A stretch of DNA of 64,000 bases from Pseudomonas sp. UBA5706 (GCF_002419965.1 NZ_DIHC01000030.1:1060-65059); one strand, 5' to 3'; positions 25,085-33,739 are shown, numbered from the stretch's first letter. The notes: a model not told the origin generated them from the sequence alone. Numbers and translations: made by a program.

Positions 25085-25446
25085 GTCGGCGCACTCCAGC
25101 CCTCTGGCCAAGTCCGGGATCTGTCCCGGTCTGGCCGGCGTTGCAAGGCGCAACTAAAGCAGTGCTGCGCCTTACACTCCTTGCCTTATGTATCACGAGC
25201 GGCGTGAGCCACGCTTCCGAGCAAACCAGCGTGACGCTTGACAGGCCCGGCGCCGGGATTACGGAGCTGAAAAAAGGCGACAACGTTCCGGATGAATACC
25301 AGCGTCCGAGCCTGGCCGTAAAGGACTGGAAGTCGCGTCAGTTGAGCGCGCCAGGCAAGAATGAGCAGTGGGTCGAAATCAACGGCAAGCTAGCGCTGGT
25401 CAGTATTCCGACTGGCACCATCAAACAGTTGATTGACAAGCCGTAG
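25081..25446 (+). CDS. RcnB-like periplasmic protein
   Basis: The 121-residue protein has a long N-terminal region with a signal-like helix (VLRLTLLALCITSGVSHA), then a domain that matches the RcnB family: ELKKGDNVPDEYQRPSLAV, VKDWKSRQLSAPGKNEQWVEI and SIPTGTIKQLI. RcnB helps control nickel and cobalt export in E. coli, but many family members have no proven role. Its start overlaps the upstream gene stop (ATGA). A closer ATG before the signal helix is not available in frame, so the 30-residue N-terminal extension may be real or translation may start at an internal GTG. A strong terminator follows. Confidence 0.75.
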   Translation: MSRRTPALWPSPGSVPVWPALQGATKAVLRLTLLALCITSGVSHASEQTSVTLDRPGAGITELKKGDNVPDEYQRPSLAVKDWKSRQLSAPGKNEQWVEINGKLALVSIPTGTIKQLIDKP

Positions 25447-25470
25447 ATTGCTGTGCAGCCGATTCAAGCG

Positions 25471-25512
25471 ATGACCGCTCACTGATTCCCGTCAGTTGAA
25501 GCGGTCATTTTG
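25471..25512 (+). terminator. Rho-independent terminator after the RcnB-like gene
   Basis: ATGACCGCT (25471-25479) pairs with AGCGGTCAT (25500-25508), and inside it ACTGA pairs with TCAGT. TTTT follows. It also separates the plus-strand pair from the small lipoprotein gene on the other strand. Confidence 0.78.
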
Positions 25513-25528
25513 CATGCGCAGCACACGC

Positions 25529-25672
25529 TTACTGCTTATCGTCCTTCTGTTGCATTTGCAGCGACGGTTTGGACTGGTCTTTGCCTTTGTCCTGATTCTG
25601 GTCATTGTTGAAACACCCGTGCAGGGCTATTACACAGCTGAGGCCGATCACCATGCGAAGTACTGTTTTCAT
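25529..25672 (-). CDS. 47-residue putative lipoprotein
   Basis: On the minus strand an ATG at 25672 opens a 47-codon frame with a compact signal peptide and lipobox, MKTVLRMVIGLSCVIALHGC (Cys at 20), followed by a short, very hydrophilic tail rich in Asn, Asp, Gln and Lys that ends KDDKQ. The lipobox (ALHGC) and AGAGGTAA upstream support translation. It begins 35 bases after the stop of the Gfo/Idh/MocA oxidoreductase on the same strand and ends just before a hairpin, so it probably belongs to that operon. No known family was recognised. Predicted location is the periplasmic face of a membrane. Confidence 0.66.
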   Translation of the reverse strand: MKTVLRMVIGLSCVIALHGCFNNDQNQDKGKDQSKPSLQMQQKDDKQ

Positions 25673-25707
25673 AACGTGTTACCTCTGTGAGTTGCAGACG
25701 TTGTGTT

Positions 25708-27042
25708 TCATGATTTGGCAGGCGGCGTGCCCCGAAAAGCGTCCGGCCCCTTGAAGTGCTCCAGCTGTACCGGTTTGCCGATACGGGCGGACTCGTAAAT
25801 CGCTTCCATGATGCGTTGGTCCTGAAGCCCCTCTTCCCCGGGCGTCCACGGCTGTTTGCCACTCACGATACATTCAGCGAAATGGTCCATTTCCAGGGCG
25901 AATTGGTTCTTGACCTTGGTCGAAATCTGCTCGACGCCTGGCGCGATGAATTCGTCGGTGTCGCTGGCGATGCGGCTGCGCTTGAGCTGCAGGCCTTCGT
26001 AGGAAAATGCCGGGTCCATGTCGGCCCACCCGCTATCACCCAATACGCGGTAACGCTTGGAGGTGAACGTGGCGTAACTCGATGAGCATTGCACCCGCAC
26101 GCCACTGGGGAAGCGCATCTGCCAGAGGATGGCCTCCTCGACTTCCTTGAAGCGCGGGTCGCCCTCGCTGCTGTATTGACTGGCCGACACCTCCACCGGT
26201 TCTTCGCCCAGTAAAAAGCGCGCTGTGTTCAGGCAGTACAGGCCGATATCGGGAAGTGCACCGCCACCGGCCAGGGCTTTCACGTGGCGCCACTGGTGTA
26301 CGTTTTCCTTGGACTGGTTCTGACAATTGGCCATGTCGATCAGCTTGATCGTGCCCAGGGTTTTCCCGTCGCGTGCCCAATCCTTCACTTGCCGATTAAG
26401 CGGTTCGTATTGAATGCGGTAGGCGATCATCAATAAGCGGTCGGCCGCCTTGCACGCGTCGATCATGGCCTGGCAATCGGCGACCGAGGTGGCCATGGGT
26501 TTTTCGCACAGCACGTGCTTGCCTGCCCGCGCCGCGCGCACCGTAAACTCTCGGTGCAGCGCGTTAGGCAAGACGATGTACACCGCGTTGACATCAGGGT
26601 TATCGCGCAACTGATCGAACGTTTCGTAGCTGTAGATCGACGACTCGGGAATGTCGTACATCGCCGCGACACGTTGGGCCTTGTCGCGGTCGCCGCTGAC
26701 CAACGCAGTGACCCGGCAACGTTTGGAACTGGCCAGCGCCGGCATGATCTCTTCAAGGCTCAGGCGCCCCAGCCCGACAATGGCCAGACCCAGCCTTGCG
26801 TCCTTGCCCAGTTGCACCGGCATCTCGGACTTTTCCGTCTTGTCCTCCTGCATCGCGGGGAGTTTGACCGCTGCCGGAAGGTTAGCAGCAGGCTTATGAG
26901 GTGTTTGGCCAATGGAGGCGCCAGCGGGCTGCGCGGCACTGGCTTGCGAAGCCCAGCCCAGTAAGCTGGCGGCGGCCACGGCCGAACCGGTGATGCGCAG
27001 GAAACGGCGGCGTTCTGGAAGTTGCTCGGTGATCAGACTCAT
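25708..27042 (-). CDS. Tat-exported Gfo/Idh/MocA-family oxidoreductase
   Basis: This 444-residue protein begins with a twin-arginine signal (ERRRFLRITGSAVAAASLLG, cleaved near ASA), then a linker, a Rossmann NAD(P)-binding domain (LGLAIVGLGRLSLEEIMPAL), the family signature HVLCEKPMATSVADCQAMI with the catalytic-site EKP, and a C-terminal alpha/beta domain. It resembles periplasmic glucose-fructose oxidoreductase of Zymomonas, which carries a tightly bound NADP and interconverts sugars without releasing it. Export through Tat fits folding with cofactor before transport. The start at 27042 has CAGGAG seven bases upstream. The sugar substrate is not known. A small lipoprotein gene follows. Confidence 0.86.
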   Translation of the reverse strand: MSLITEQLPERRRFLRITGSAVAAASLLGWASQASAAQPAGASIGQTPHKPAANLPAAVKLPAMQEDKTEKSEMPVQLGKDARLGLAIVGLGRLSLEEIMPALASSKRCRVTALVSGDRDKAQRVAAMYDIPESSIYSYETFDQLRDNPDVNAVYIVLPNALHREFTVRAARAGKHVLCEKPMATSVADCQAMIDACKAADRLLMIAYRIQYEPLNRQVKDWARDGKTLGTIKLIDMANCQNQSKENVHQWRHVKALAGGGALPDIGLYCLNTARFLLGEEPVEVSASQYSSEGDPRFKEVEEAILWQMRFPSGVRVQCSSSYATFTSKRYRVLGDSGWADMDPAFSYEGLQLKRSRIASDTDEFIAPGVEQISTKVKNQFALEMDHFAECIVSGKQPWTPGEEGLQDQRIMEAIYESARIGKPVQLEHFKGPDAFRGTPPAKS

Positions 27043-27167
27043 CAAGGGCTCCTGATATAAGCGGCGCTCATGCACTCACGTGGATAGAAATGACGCAGAC
27101 GCGTCAATTCACGTAAACCGAATGCAAATGAATTGCCGAGCGCCGACGGCGGTTTCCCGCGTGCTGC

Positions 27168-27377
27168 TCAATTATGGGGCGGGTTTTCTTCGCTCACCGA
27201 GTCGTTGACCTCAACATCGAGCATGTCCTCTTCTTCAAGCGCTGCGTCGTCACCGGCGAAAGGCCCCTCCCCATCCTTGGACGGCTTCAACCCCTCTTCG
27301 GCCGGCATGATGTTGGGTCGTCCAGGCTCAAGCGGTAGACCGGGAATGATGTTTTCCGATGGAAATTCACTGTTCAT
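27168..27377 (-). CDS. Small acidic protein of unknown function
   Basis: The 69-residue product is highly acidic, with a stretch AALEEEDMLDVEVNDS, and rich in Pro, Gly and Asn. It has no signal peptide or membrane segment and is probably disordered. GGAGG lies five bases before the ATG at 27377, which supports this start over one four codons upstream. It is unlinked to its neighbours. I do not recognise a family. Confidence 0.58.
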   Translation of the reverse strand: MNSEFPSENIIPGLPLEPGRPNIMPAEEGLKPSKDGEGPFAGDDAALEEEDMLDVEVNDSVSEENPPHN

Positions 27378-27543
27378 ATGCGCCTCCAATGGCCGCGAAT
27401 CAGTCGAGGCCTGATGGTTCGAGGGCGACCGGACGGCGTGGTTCTATGAATTTCGCCAACGGTGAATCCAGATGACAAACAGCGAACTGTTTGCGCGCCT
27501 GCGCCTCTGATGAACACGCTTGCGGCAAAACGAAGGCCCCGGG

Positions 27544-30399
27544 ATGAAAACCCTGAAGATCGCGACATATAACGTCAACGGCATCGGTGCCAGGCTCCCC
27601 AATGTGCTGCAATGGCTGGAACGTGAGCAGCCTGACATCGTCTGTTTGCAGGAACTCAAGGCCCCGGACAAGGCATTCCCGGCCAGTGACCTGGAAGCGG
27701 CGGGTTATGGCTCGTTGCATCTAGGCCAGACGTCGTGGAACGGCGTGGCCATCCTTGCGCGCGACGCCGAGCCTTTGCTGATCCGTAAGGGCTTGCCTGG
27801 CGAAGAGCAGGACACCCAGGCGCGCTATATAGAAGCAGCTGCCCACGGAGTGGTGGTGGCATGCCTGTATCTACCCAATGGCAATCCACAACCAGGGCCG
27901 AAGTTCGACTACAAGCTTCGGTGGTTCGAGCACCTGATCGAGCATGCCGCAACCCTGCAGGACAGCGATCATCCGGTGGTGCTTGCCGGTGACTTCAATG
28001 TGGTGCCGACCGATGAAGACATCTATAACCCGCGCTCATGGTTGAAAGATGCCTTGCTGCAACCGGAAAGCCGCGACTGCTATGAGCGGCTGCTGTCGCA
28101 AGGCTGGCTCGACTCCCTGCGACACCTGTACCCGGAAGAGCGGATTTACACGTATTGGGATTATTTCCGCCAGCACTGGGAAAAGAATTCAGGGCTGCGA
28201 ATCGACCACTTGCTGCTCAATCCCGCCCTCGCCCCGCACCTTCAAGACGCCGGCGTGGATGCCTGGGTGAGGGGCGAATCCCACCCCAGCGATCATGCGC
28301 CGACGTGGATCCGTATCAGCGATCCACAGAAACCTGCCAAAGCCAGCAAATCCAAGACCAGAAAACTACCGGCCAAAGCTGACCCGAAGCCGGTGAAGAA
28401 AAGCCCTGCGCCCAACAAGAAGCAGGCTGCAAGCAGTACGTTGACGCAGGCGCAGCAGGCGGGTCTGCCCGAGACTCTCAAACCCGAACTGGCGACGCTG
28501 GTCGAGTCCGCGCCCGAGGGTGACTGGCGCTACGAAATCAAGTTCGACGGTTATCGCGTCATGGCCCGCGTCGCTGAGGGCAAGGTGCAGCTCTTTACCC
28601 GCAATGGCCACGATTGGACCCATAAACTCGCGCAACAGGCGCAGGCCATCGCCAAACTGGGGCTGGAGTCTGCCTGGCTGGACGGGGAAATGGTGGTCGC
28701 CAACGAGGATGGCGTGCCGGATTTTCAGGCGCTGCAAAACGCCTTCGAGTCCGAGCGCAGTAGCAACATCGTTTACTACCTGTTCGACCTGCCCTTCCTG
28801 AACGGGATGGATCTACGTGAAGTGCCGCTTGAAGAACGCCGAGCGGCGTTGGCTAAAGTACTGGAAAGCAATGAGGACGCGCTTCTGAGGTTCTCCGAGG
28901 ACTTTGGCGAGACGCCAGACGCGCTGCTCAACAGCGCCTGTCAGATGAACATGGAGGGCCTGATCGGCAAGCGGGTTGGCAGTCCCTACGTTTCCAGGCG
29001 CAGCGATGACTGGATCAAACTCAAGTGCAAGCGTCGGCAGGAATTCGTGGTGGTCGGCTACAGCGACCCTAAGGGGGCGCGCAGCAAGTTCGGCGCGTTG
29101 CTGTTGGGGCTGCACGACGCCGACAGTGGTGAGTTGAAGTACGCAGGCAAGGTCGGGACGGGGTTCAACGAAGAGACGTTGAACACGATTTACGCCCAGC
29201 TTCAGCCGCTGGAAAGCAAAACGCCGGCAGTGGTCAACCCACCCACAGGCTTCGAGGCAAAGGGCGTGCACTGGCTCGAACCCAAGCTGCTGGCCGAAGT
29301 GGCATTTGCCGAAATCACTCAGGAAGGCTCTGTCAGGCATGCGGTTTTCCAGGGCTTGCGCACGGATAAACCGGCGACATCGATCACCGAGGAGCGCCCT
29401 GCTGCGCCTCCCGTTGCCGACGAGACCGCCCCACGCAAAAGCACTCGGGCAGCCCGTGTGAAGGCCCCGCCGCCCACCAAGGCTGCATCCCGACAGGAAA
29501 AAACAGAACCTGTTGCGACCACCGGAAAGATCCGCCTCACCCATCCGGAACGGGTTATCGACCCAACGAGCGGCGCGACCAAGCGCGATCTGGCCGATTA
29601 CTACATCGCGATTTCCGACTGGTTACTGCCGCAACTGGCGGACCGACCTGTGGCGCTGGTGCGGGCGCCGGAAGGCATCGGCGGCGAGTTGTTCTTCCAG
29701 AAAAACGCCGATCGCCTGGCAATTCCCGGCATCGAAACCATGGGCAAGGAATACACCGGCCATCCGGTGATGCTGATCAACAACATCGAAGCGTTGATTG
29801 GGGCGGTGCAGATGAGCGCCATGGAGCTTCACACCTGGAATGCGGTCGCCAAGGACCTGGAGCGTCCCGACCGCTTTGTCCTCGATCTGGACCCCGACCC
29901 CGCACTGCCATGGAAAAGCATGGTGGAGGCCACACAGCTGACCTTGGCTGTGCTGGACGAACTGGGTTTGACGACCTTTCTCAAAACCAGTGGCGGTAAG
30001 GGCATCCACCTGGTCGTGCCGCTTACGCCAAAAGCCGATTGGGATGCGGTAAAGGACTTTAGCCACGCCATCGTCAAACACATCGCCAAGCTTTTGCCCG
30101 ATCGCTTTTCAGCGGTCTCCGGGCCCAAGAATCGCGTCGGACGCATTTTTATCGACTACCTGCGCAATGGGCTGGGCGCCACCACCATCAGCGCGTATTC
30201 GGTACGCACGCGGGAAGGCCTGCCGGTGTCCGTACCGATCTTTCGTGAGGAATTGCTACAGATCGAAGGCGCCAATAGCTGGAACATCCGTAACCTTGGC
30301 CAGCGCCTGGATCAGCTGCCGAGCGATCCGTGGGCGGACCTGCCGAAGACGCGGCAAACCATCACCGCCGAGATGCGCCGCCGCGTCGGCCTTCAATAA
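27544..30399 (+). CDS. ligD: Exonuclease III domain fused to LigD ligase and polymerase domains
   Basis: This 951-residue protein has three parts. Residues 1-258 form an exonuclease III (Xth) domain with its active-site set: N10, E37, Y109, D150 and N152 (GDFNVVP), D221, and D250-H251 (SDHAP). A Lys/Pro/Ala linker (260-298) leads to an ATP-dependent DNA ligase domain (about 300-605) with motif I EIKFDGYR (nucleotidylated K333), EGLIGKR and WIKLKCKR. After a second linker, residues 660-951 form the LigD primase-like polymerase with DLDPDP (781-786), SGGKGIHLVVPL and FIDYLRN. The phosphoesterase domain that normally starts LigD (HDASRLHYDFRLE-type motif) is absent. It should process, extend and seal DNA breaks; no ku gene is in the window. 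The ATG has GAAGG upstream. Confidence 0.9.
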   Translation: MKTLKIATYNVNGIGARLPNVLQWLEREQPDIVCLQELKAPDKAFPASDLEAAGYGSLHLGQTSWNGVAILARDAEPLLIRKGLPGEEQDTQARYIEAAAHGVVVACLYLPNGNPQPGPKFDYKLRWFEHLIEHAATLQDSDHPVVLAGDFNVVPTDEDIYNPRSWLKDALLQPESRDCYERLLSQGWLDSLRHLYPEERIYTYWDYFRQHWEKNSGLRIDHLLLNPALAPHLQDAGVDAWVRGESHPSDHAPTWIRISDPQKPAKASKSKTRKLPAKADPKPVKKSPAPNKKQAASSTLTQAQQAGLPETLKPELATLVESAPEGDWRYEIKFDGYRVMARVAEGKVQLFTRNGHDWTHKLAQQAQAIAKLGLESAWLDGEMVVANEDGVPDFQALQNAFESERSSNIVYYLFDLPFLNGMDLREVPLEERRAALAKVLESNEDALLRFSEDFGETPDALLNSACQMNMEGLIGKRVGSPYVSRRSDDWIKLKCKRRQEFVVVGYSDPKGARSKFGALLLGLHDADSGELKYAGKVGTGFNEETLNTIYAQLQPLESKTPAVVNPPTGFEAKGVHWLEPKLLAEVAFAEITQEGSVRHAVFQGLRTDKPATSITEERPAAPPVADETAPRKSTRAARVKAPPPTKAASRQEKTEPVATTGKIRLTHPERVIDPTSGATKRDLADYYIAISDWLLPQLADRPVALVRAPEGIGGELFFQKNADRLAIPGIETMGKEYTGHPVMLINNIEALIGAVQMSAMELHTWNAVAKDLERPDRFVLDLDPDPALPWKSMVEATQLTLAVLDELGLTTFLKTSGGKGIHLVVPLTPKADWDAVKDFSHAIVKHIAKLLPDRFSAVSGPKNRVGRIFIDYLRNGLGATTISAYSVRTREGLPVSVPIFREELLQIEGANSWNIRNLGQRLDQLPSDPWADLPKTRQTITAEMRRRVGLQ

Positions 30400-30469
30400 C
30401 TGGAGCGGCGCGTAATATGGCACATTCACCCTGCACCGATGCACCCTTTCACTCATCAGGAGGCACACC

Positions 30470-30694
30470 ATGGACAACTACCACATCACCAAGACCGACA
30501 AGGGTTGGGCGCTGACCAAACAAGGCGCAGAGCGCGCTTCGAAAACCGCCGAAACCAAGGCCGAGATCATCAAGCTGGCCAGCGAATTTCTGGATGCAAA
30601 GACCGCTTCGGTAAAGATTCATAAGGAAGACGGCACTATCCAGGAAGAGCGCACCTACCCGCGCAGCGCGGATCCGTCGACGTCCAAAGGCTGA
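30470..30694 (+). CDS. DUF2188 domain protein
   Basis: The 74-residue protein matches DUF2188: an N-terminal beta pair (YHITKTDKGWALTKQGAERA), a helix (TKAEIIKLASEFL) and a final strand (ASVKIHKEDGTIQEERTYP). The family is small, cytoplasmic and of unknown function, and is widespread in soil bacteria. AGGAGG stands directly upstream of the ATG. It is 70 bases after the LigD fusion gene and may be in the same transcript. Confidence 0.85.
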   Translation: MDNYHITKTDKGWALTKQGAERASKTAETKAEIIKLASEFLDAKTASVKIHKEDGTIQEERTYPRSADPSTSKG

Positions 30695-30719
30695 CTTTCA
30701 CCCGGGCTATCGGCATGGT

Positions 30720-31076
30720 CTCGCATACAGCGGGGCCGACGTCACGCGGATAGCCGTCTGTCCCGCCGGTTGCACCAACGTCTTCATGCTGACCCATCCA
30801 CAGGCTCAGGGTAAGACAGGCATGCGTTTCACCGCCCGTCCCGATGGAGCTGAGCTGAGCACGATTGCCAAGTACGTCGCGGACGGTCGGGTCACCGTGA
30901 TGATCGACCAGACCTTCGAACTGCGCGAGGCGGCCAAGGCGCTGGCCTACCTCGCCAATCAGCATGTGCACGGCAAGGCCGTACTGCGCGTTCGGCAGCG
31001 GGGTTCGGAACAGAACCATGGCCTAAGTGACATGAACGGACCGCATGGCCTGAAGGCTCGCCGGGCGGGGTTTTGA
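30720..31076 (+). pseudogene. Remnant of a zinc/quinone-type NADP-dependent oxidoreductase
   Basis: The frame is open from about 30690 without a start signal. From 30820 it reads as the C-terminal end of an MDR-type oxidoreductase: FTARPDGAELSTIAKYVADG, VTVMIDQTFELREAAKAL, AYLANQHVHGKAVLRV. A full protein would be about 330 residues; only about 60-80 are recognisable. The frame runs past the natural end into unrelated sequence. It is a 5'-truncated remnant and not a working gene. Confidence 0.68.
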
Positions 31077-31393
31077 GCCTTCAAACCTAGGCCCTGAAGA
31101 AAGCGTCATGAACCTGTTTGATCGCCGCCCGGTGTTTCAGATGACCGCCGTCAGCGGCGCTTTCCGTTTAATACGCCGCTCGCCGCTACGGCGGATCTGG
31201 TGCCGGTCAAGGAACAGGTCGAGAAGGACGCTGCCGGGGCGTTTTGATTGGGTGCCCCGAATTCAGCGCCTGGCGCGCATCGCGCTGGTGGCCCGACCCT
31301 ATGGGCGTGTCGCCGATGCCCAAGGGGCAACTTTGCCCATATGGCATCATTCGCGAATTCGACACTGTCGCGACCACATCGCCGAAGACGCCA
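31077..31393. other. 317-bp region without a recognisable gene
   Basis: Open frames here (for example 31108-31419, +) have no recognisable domain and read like broken coding sequence. One frame gives AATADLVPVKEQVEKDAAGA before a stop. It is probably more gene remains next to the oxidoreductase fragment. I see no RNA or regulatory element. Confidence 0.45.
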
Positions 31394-32650
31394 TCACATC
31401 ACCCGTCGCTGCAACTTGAACGCCCCGACATTCGGCGCATAGCGGCCTGTGACCAACCGGGCAATGCGCTCAGCGCTGGCACACGCCAGCGTCCAGCCCA
31501 ACGCGCCATGACCGGTATTGATGAACAGGTTCTCGACCGGCGCGGCGTCGATGTATGGCAAGCCATCGACGGTCATCGGCCGCAGGCCGCACCAGGCATT
31601 AACCTCGACCGGCATACGGATCTGCGGATACAGGTTGCTCAACGCCTGCTTGAGGTTGTTGACCCTGGATTCGCGCAATGTGCGGTCGTTACCGGCAAAC
31701 TCGACGGTACCTGCCACCCGCAAGCGGTCGCCCAGCGGCGTCACGCAGATATGCTCGTGGTCATCGACGATAGGTCGGGTCGGCGCGACACCTGCCTCGT
31801 CGCGGTTCAACGTCAGGGAATAGCCTTTGACCGGTGCCAGAGGCAACTTTACGCCCCAAGGCGCGAGCAGCATGGGTGATGCAGCGCCGCCGCAGACAAT
31901 AACCCGTTCGGCATCGAGTCGACCTCCGGCAAGCCGCACGCCGATGATCTTTCCGGCCTTGACCTCAAGCCCGGTGACCTGGGTGTCATGCTGGAAATGC
32001 ACACCCTCTGCTGTGGCCACCCGGGCGATTTCCCGGGTGAATTTATGCGCGTCGCCCCAGCAGTCATTTTCCAACCATAGCCCGATTTCGATGCTCGATT
32101 CGATGGGCATCAGCGAAGGTTCGAGTGCGACACAAGCCAGCCGGTCGAGCCGCCTGACGGTAGCGCCCATGCGCTCAAGCAGCGTGGCAAAGGCCTCGGC
32201 GCTGGACCGGGCGCCCGGGCCCTTGAAAATCTCCAGAAAGCCGCCGCGGCCCAGGTCAAACTGCATGGCATCACGCGCCAGCAATGTGTCCATCAAGCGC
32301 AGGCTGCGTTGACCGAAACGGGTCAGGGTATTGGCCGTGTCGCGGTATTTGCTGTCGCGACAGTTGGCGAGAAACTTCAGCCCCCAGCTGCCCAGTGAAG
32401 GGATTGCCGAAGGGCGTAACAGCATGGGCGCATCCTCGCGCCCCAGCCATTTGAGCAGCTGCAGCGGGGTCCCTGGGGACGACCAGGGCAACGCGCTGTT
32501 GGCCGCCAGCAGACCACCATTGGCAAAACTGGTTTCCATGCCCGGCGCCGGCTGACTGTCCAGAACGGTGACCGACAACCCTTCCCGAGCGAGAAAACAT
32601 GCAGTCGTGGCGCCAATGACCCCGGCGCCGATGATGATCGTGGCGGTCAT
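31394..32650 (-). CDS. FAD-dependent D-amino-acid dehydrogenase-like oxidoreductase
   Basis: This 418-residue protein is a DAO/DadA-family flavoenzyme. It has the N-terminal dinucleotide fold IIIGAGVIGATTACFLAREG, ETSFANGGLLAANSALPWSSP as in DadA, and the C-terminal GLRPMTVDGLPYID and NTGHGALGWTLACASAERI FAD-binding segments. It should oxidatively deaminate a D-amino acid, or a related amine acid, to an imino acid, passing electrons to the respiratory chain. RidA, which hydrolyses the reactive imine product, is encoded four bases upstream, and an amino-acid ABC importer precedes that. The exact substrate is not known. It is the last gene of the operon. Confidence 0.87.
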   Translation of the reverse strand: MTATIIIGAGVIGATTACFLAREGLSVTVLDSQPAPGMETSFANGGLLAANSALPWSSPGTPLQLLKWLGREDAPMLLRPSAIPSLGSWGLKFLANCRDSKYRDTANTLTRFGQRSLRLMDTLLARDAMQFDLGRGGFLEIFKGPGARSSAEAFATLLERMGATVRRLDRLACVALEPSLMPIESSIEIGLWLENDCWGDAHKFTREIARVATAEGVHFQHDTQVTGLEVKAGKIIGVRLAGGRLDAERVIVCGGAASPMLLAPWGVKLPLAPVKGYSLTLNRDEAGVAPTRPIVDDHEHICVTPLGDRLRVAGTVEFAGNDRTLRESRVNNLKQALSNLYPQIRMPVEVNAWCGLRPMTVDGLPYIDAAPVENLFINTGHGALGWTLACASAERIARLVTGRYAPNVGAFKLQRRVM

Positions 32651-32654
32651 GGTT

Positions 32655-33029
32655 TTATTGTTCCAGGTAGGCGTTGGCGATGATTTCGATCTTCGCGCCC
32701 GGCACCATCAGGTCGGCGATGATCGTTGCGCGGTTAGGGAACGGTACGCTGAAGAATTCGCGATACACCGCGTTCATGCCTTCGAAGTATTGCTTGTCGG
32801 TGAGGATAACTTGCAGCTGGGTGTAATCGTCCATGCTGCCGCCGGCCGCTTCGATGGTCTGCTTGAGGTTCTGCAGTGTCAGCCTGGTTTGGGCGGCGAT
32901 GTCGCCGGTTTCAATGCTGCCATCGGCGTAGATCGGGATGCTCGCGGTGTAAAGGGTCTTGCCGCCGACAGTGGCCCATTCCACGGGTGAGGATCCATCG
33001 GGCAGACCGGTTTTGATCACGTTACGCAT
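32655..33029 (-). CDS. RidA-family enamine/imine deaminase
   Basis: The 124-residue protein is a RidA/YjgF-family member: LYTASIPIYADGSIETGDIA, the helix QTRLTLQNLKQTIEAAGGSM, and PFPNRATIIADLMVPGAKIE, where the Arg in NRATI is the family's active-site Arg. RidA proteins hydrolyse reactive 2-aminoacrylate and similar imines to keto acids and ammonia. Placement just before the FAD-dependent amino-acid dehydrogenase fits a role in finishing its reaction. The permease gene ends 61 bases upstream. Confidence 0.9.
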   Translation of the reverse strand: MRNVIKTGLPDGSSPVEWATVGGKTLYTASIPIYADGSIETGDIAAQTRLTLQNLKQTIEAAGGSMDDYTQLQVILTDKQYFEGMNAVYREFFSVPFPNRATIIADLMVPGAKIEIIANAYLEQ

Positions 33030-33090
33030 ATTGACTCCTGCTTAGGTTGAGGATTGGCTTGGGGTTATGCATTTGGTTGGGGTGGGCGGA

Positions 33091-33738
33091 TCATCTTAAG
33101 GTTTTGCGCTCCAGCATCCGCACCGCGAGCGACAGTGGGAAACACAGCACGAAATACAGGGCCCCTACGATCAAATAGGTTTCCAGCGGCATGAAGTACA
33201 CCGAGCTCAGGTCTTGAGCGCGCAGCATCAGATCGGGCGTGGCAATCAGTGAAGCAACCGAGGTGTCCTTGAGCAGTGAAATCGCGACGTTACCGATCGG
33301 TGCCAGGACCACGCGAATTGCTTGTGGCAGGACCACCCAGCGCAATGTCTTGTAGTGCGACATGCCGATGGTCTGCGCGGCCTCGAACTGGCCTTTGGGC
33401 ACTGCTTCGATGCCCGCTCGATAGACCTCGCTGAGGTAGGCCGATGCATTGAGGCCCAGCCCGATCATCGCTGCCTGGAAGGAGCTGAATTCGATGCCTA
33501 CGGTGGTCAGGCCGAAGTAGAGGATGAACAGTTGCACCAGCGCCGGGGTGCCGCGAAACAGCTCGACGTACGCCGTTGCCAGTCGGCTGAACTGGCGTTT
33601 TGGGCTCATGCGCAGCAGCGCCACCAGCATCCCGACGATCAAACCGATGATCAGCGCACCAAGTGCCAGTTGCAGCGTCGACCAGGCGGCACTGAGCAGT
33701 TCTTCGCGGCAGGCTTGCCAGAGCTCGTAATAGGTCAT
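33091..33738 (-). CDS. Polar amino-acid ABC importer permease
   Basis: This 215-residue permease of the HisM/GlnP type has about five membrane helices and the EAA loop EAAQTIGMSHYKTLRWVVLPQA. An ATG at 33738 gives the usual length and lies one base after the stop of the partner permease; a longer frame overlaps that gene. The two permeases form the heterodimeric channel of the amino-acid importer encoded here. Confidence 0.9.
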   Translation of the reverse strand: MTYYELWQACREELLSAAWSTLQLALGALIIGLIVGMLVALLRMSPKRQFSRLATAYVELFRGTPALVQLFILYFGLTTVGIEFSSFQAAMIGLGLNASAYLSEVYRAGIEAVPKGQFEAAQTIGMSHYKTLRWVVLPQAIRVVLAPIGNVAISLLKDTSVASLIATPDLMLRAQDLSSVYFMPLETYLIVGALYFVLCFPLSLAVRMLERKTLR

Positions 33739-33739
33739 C

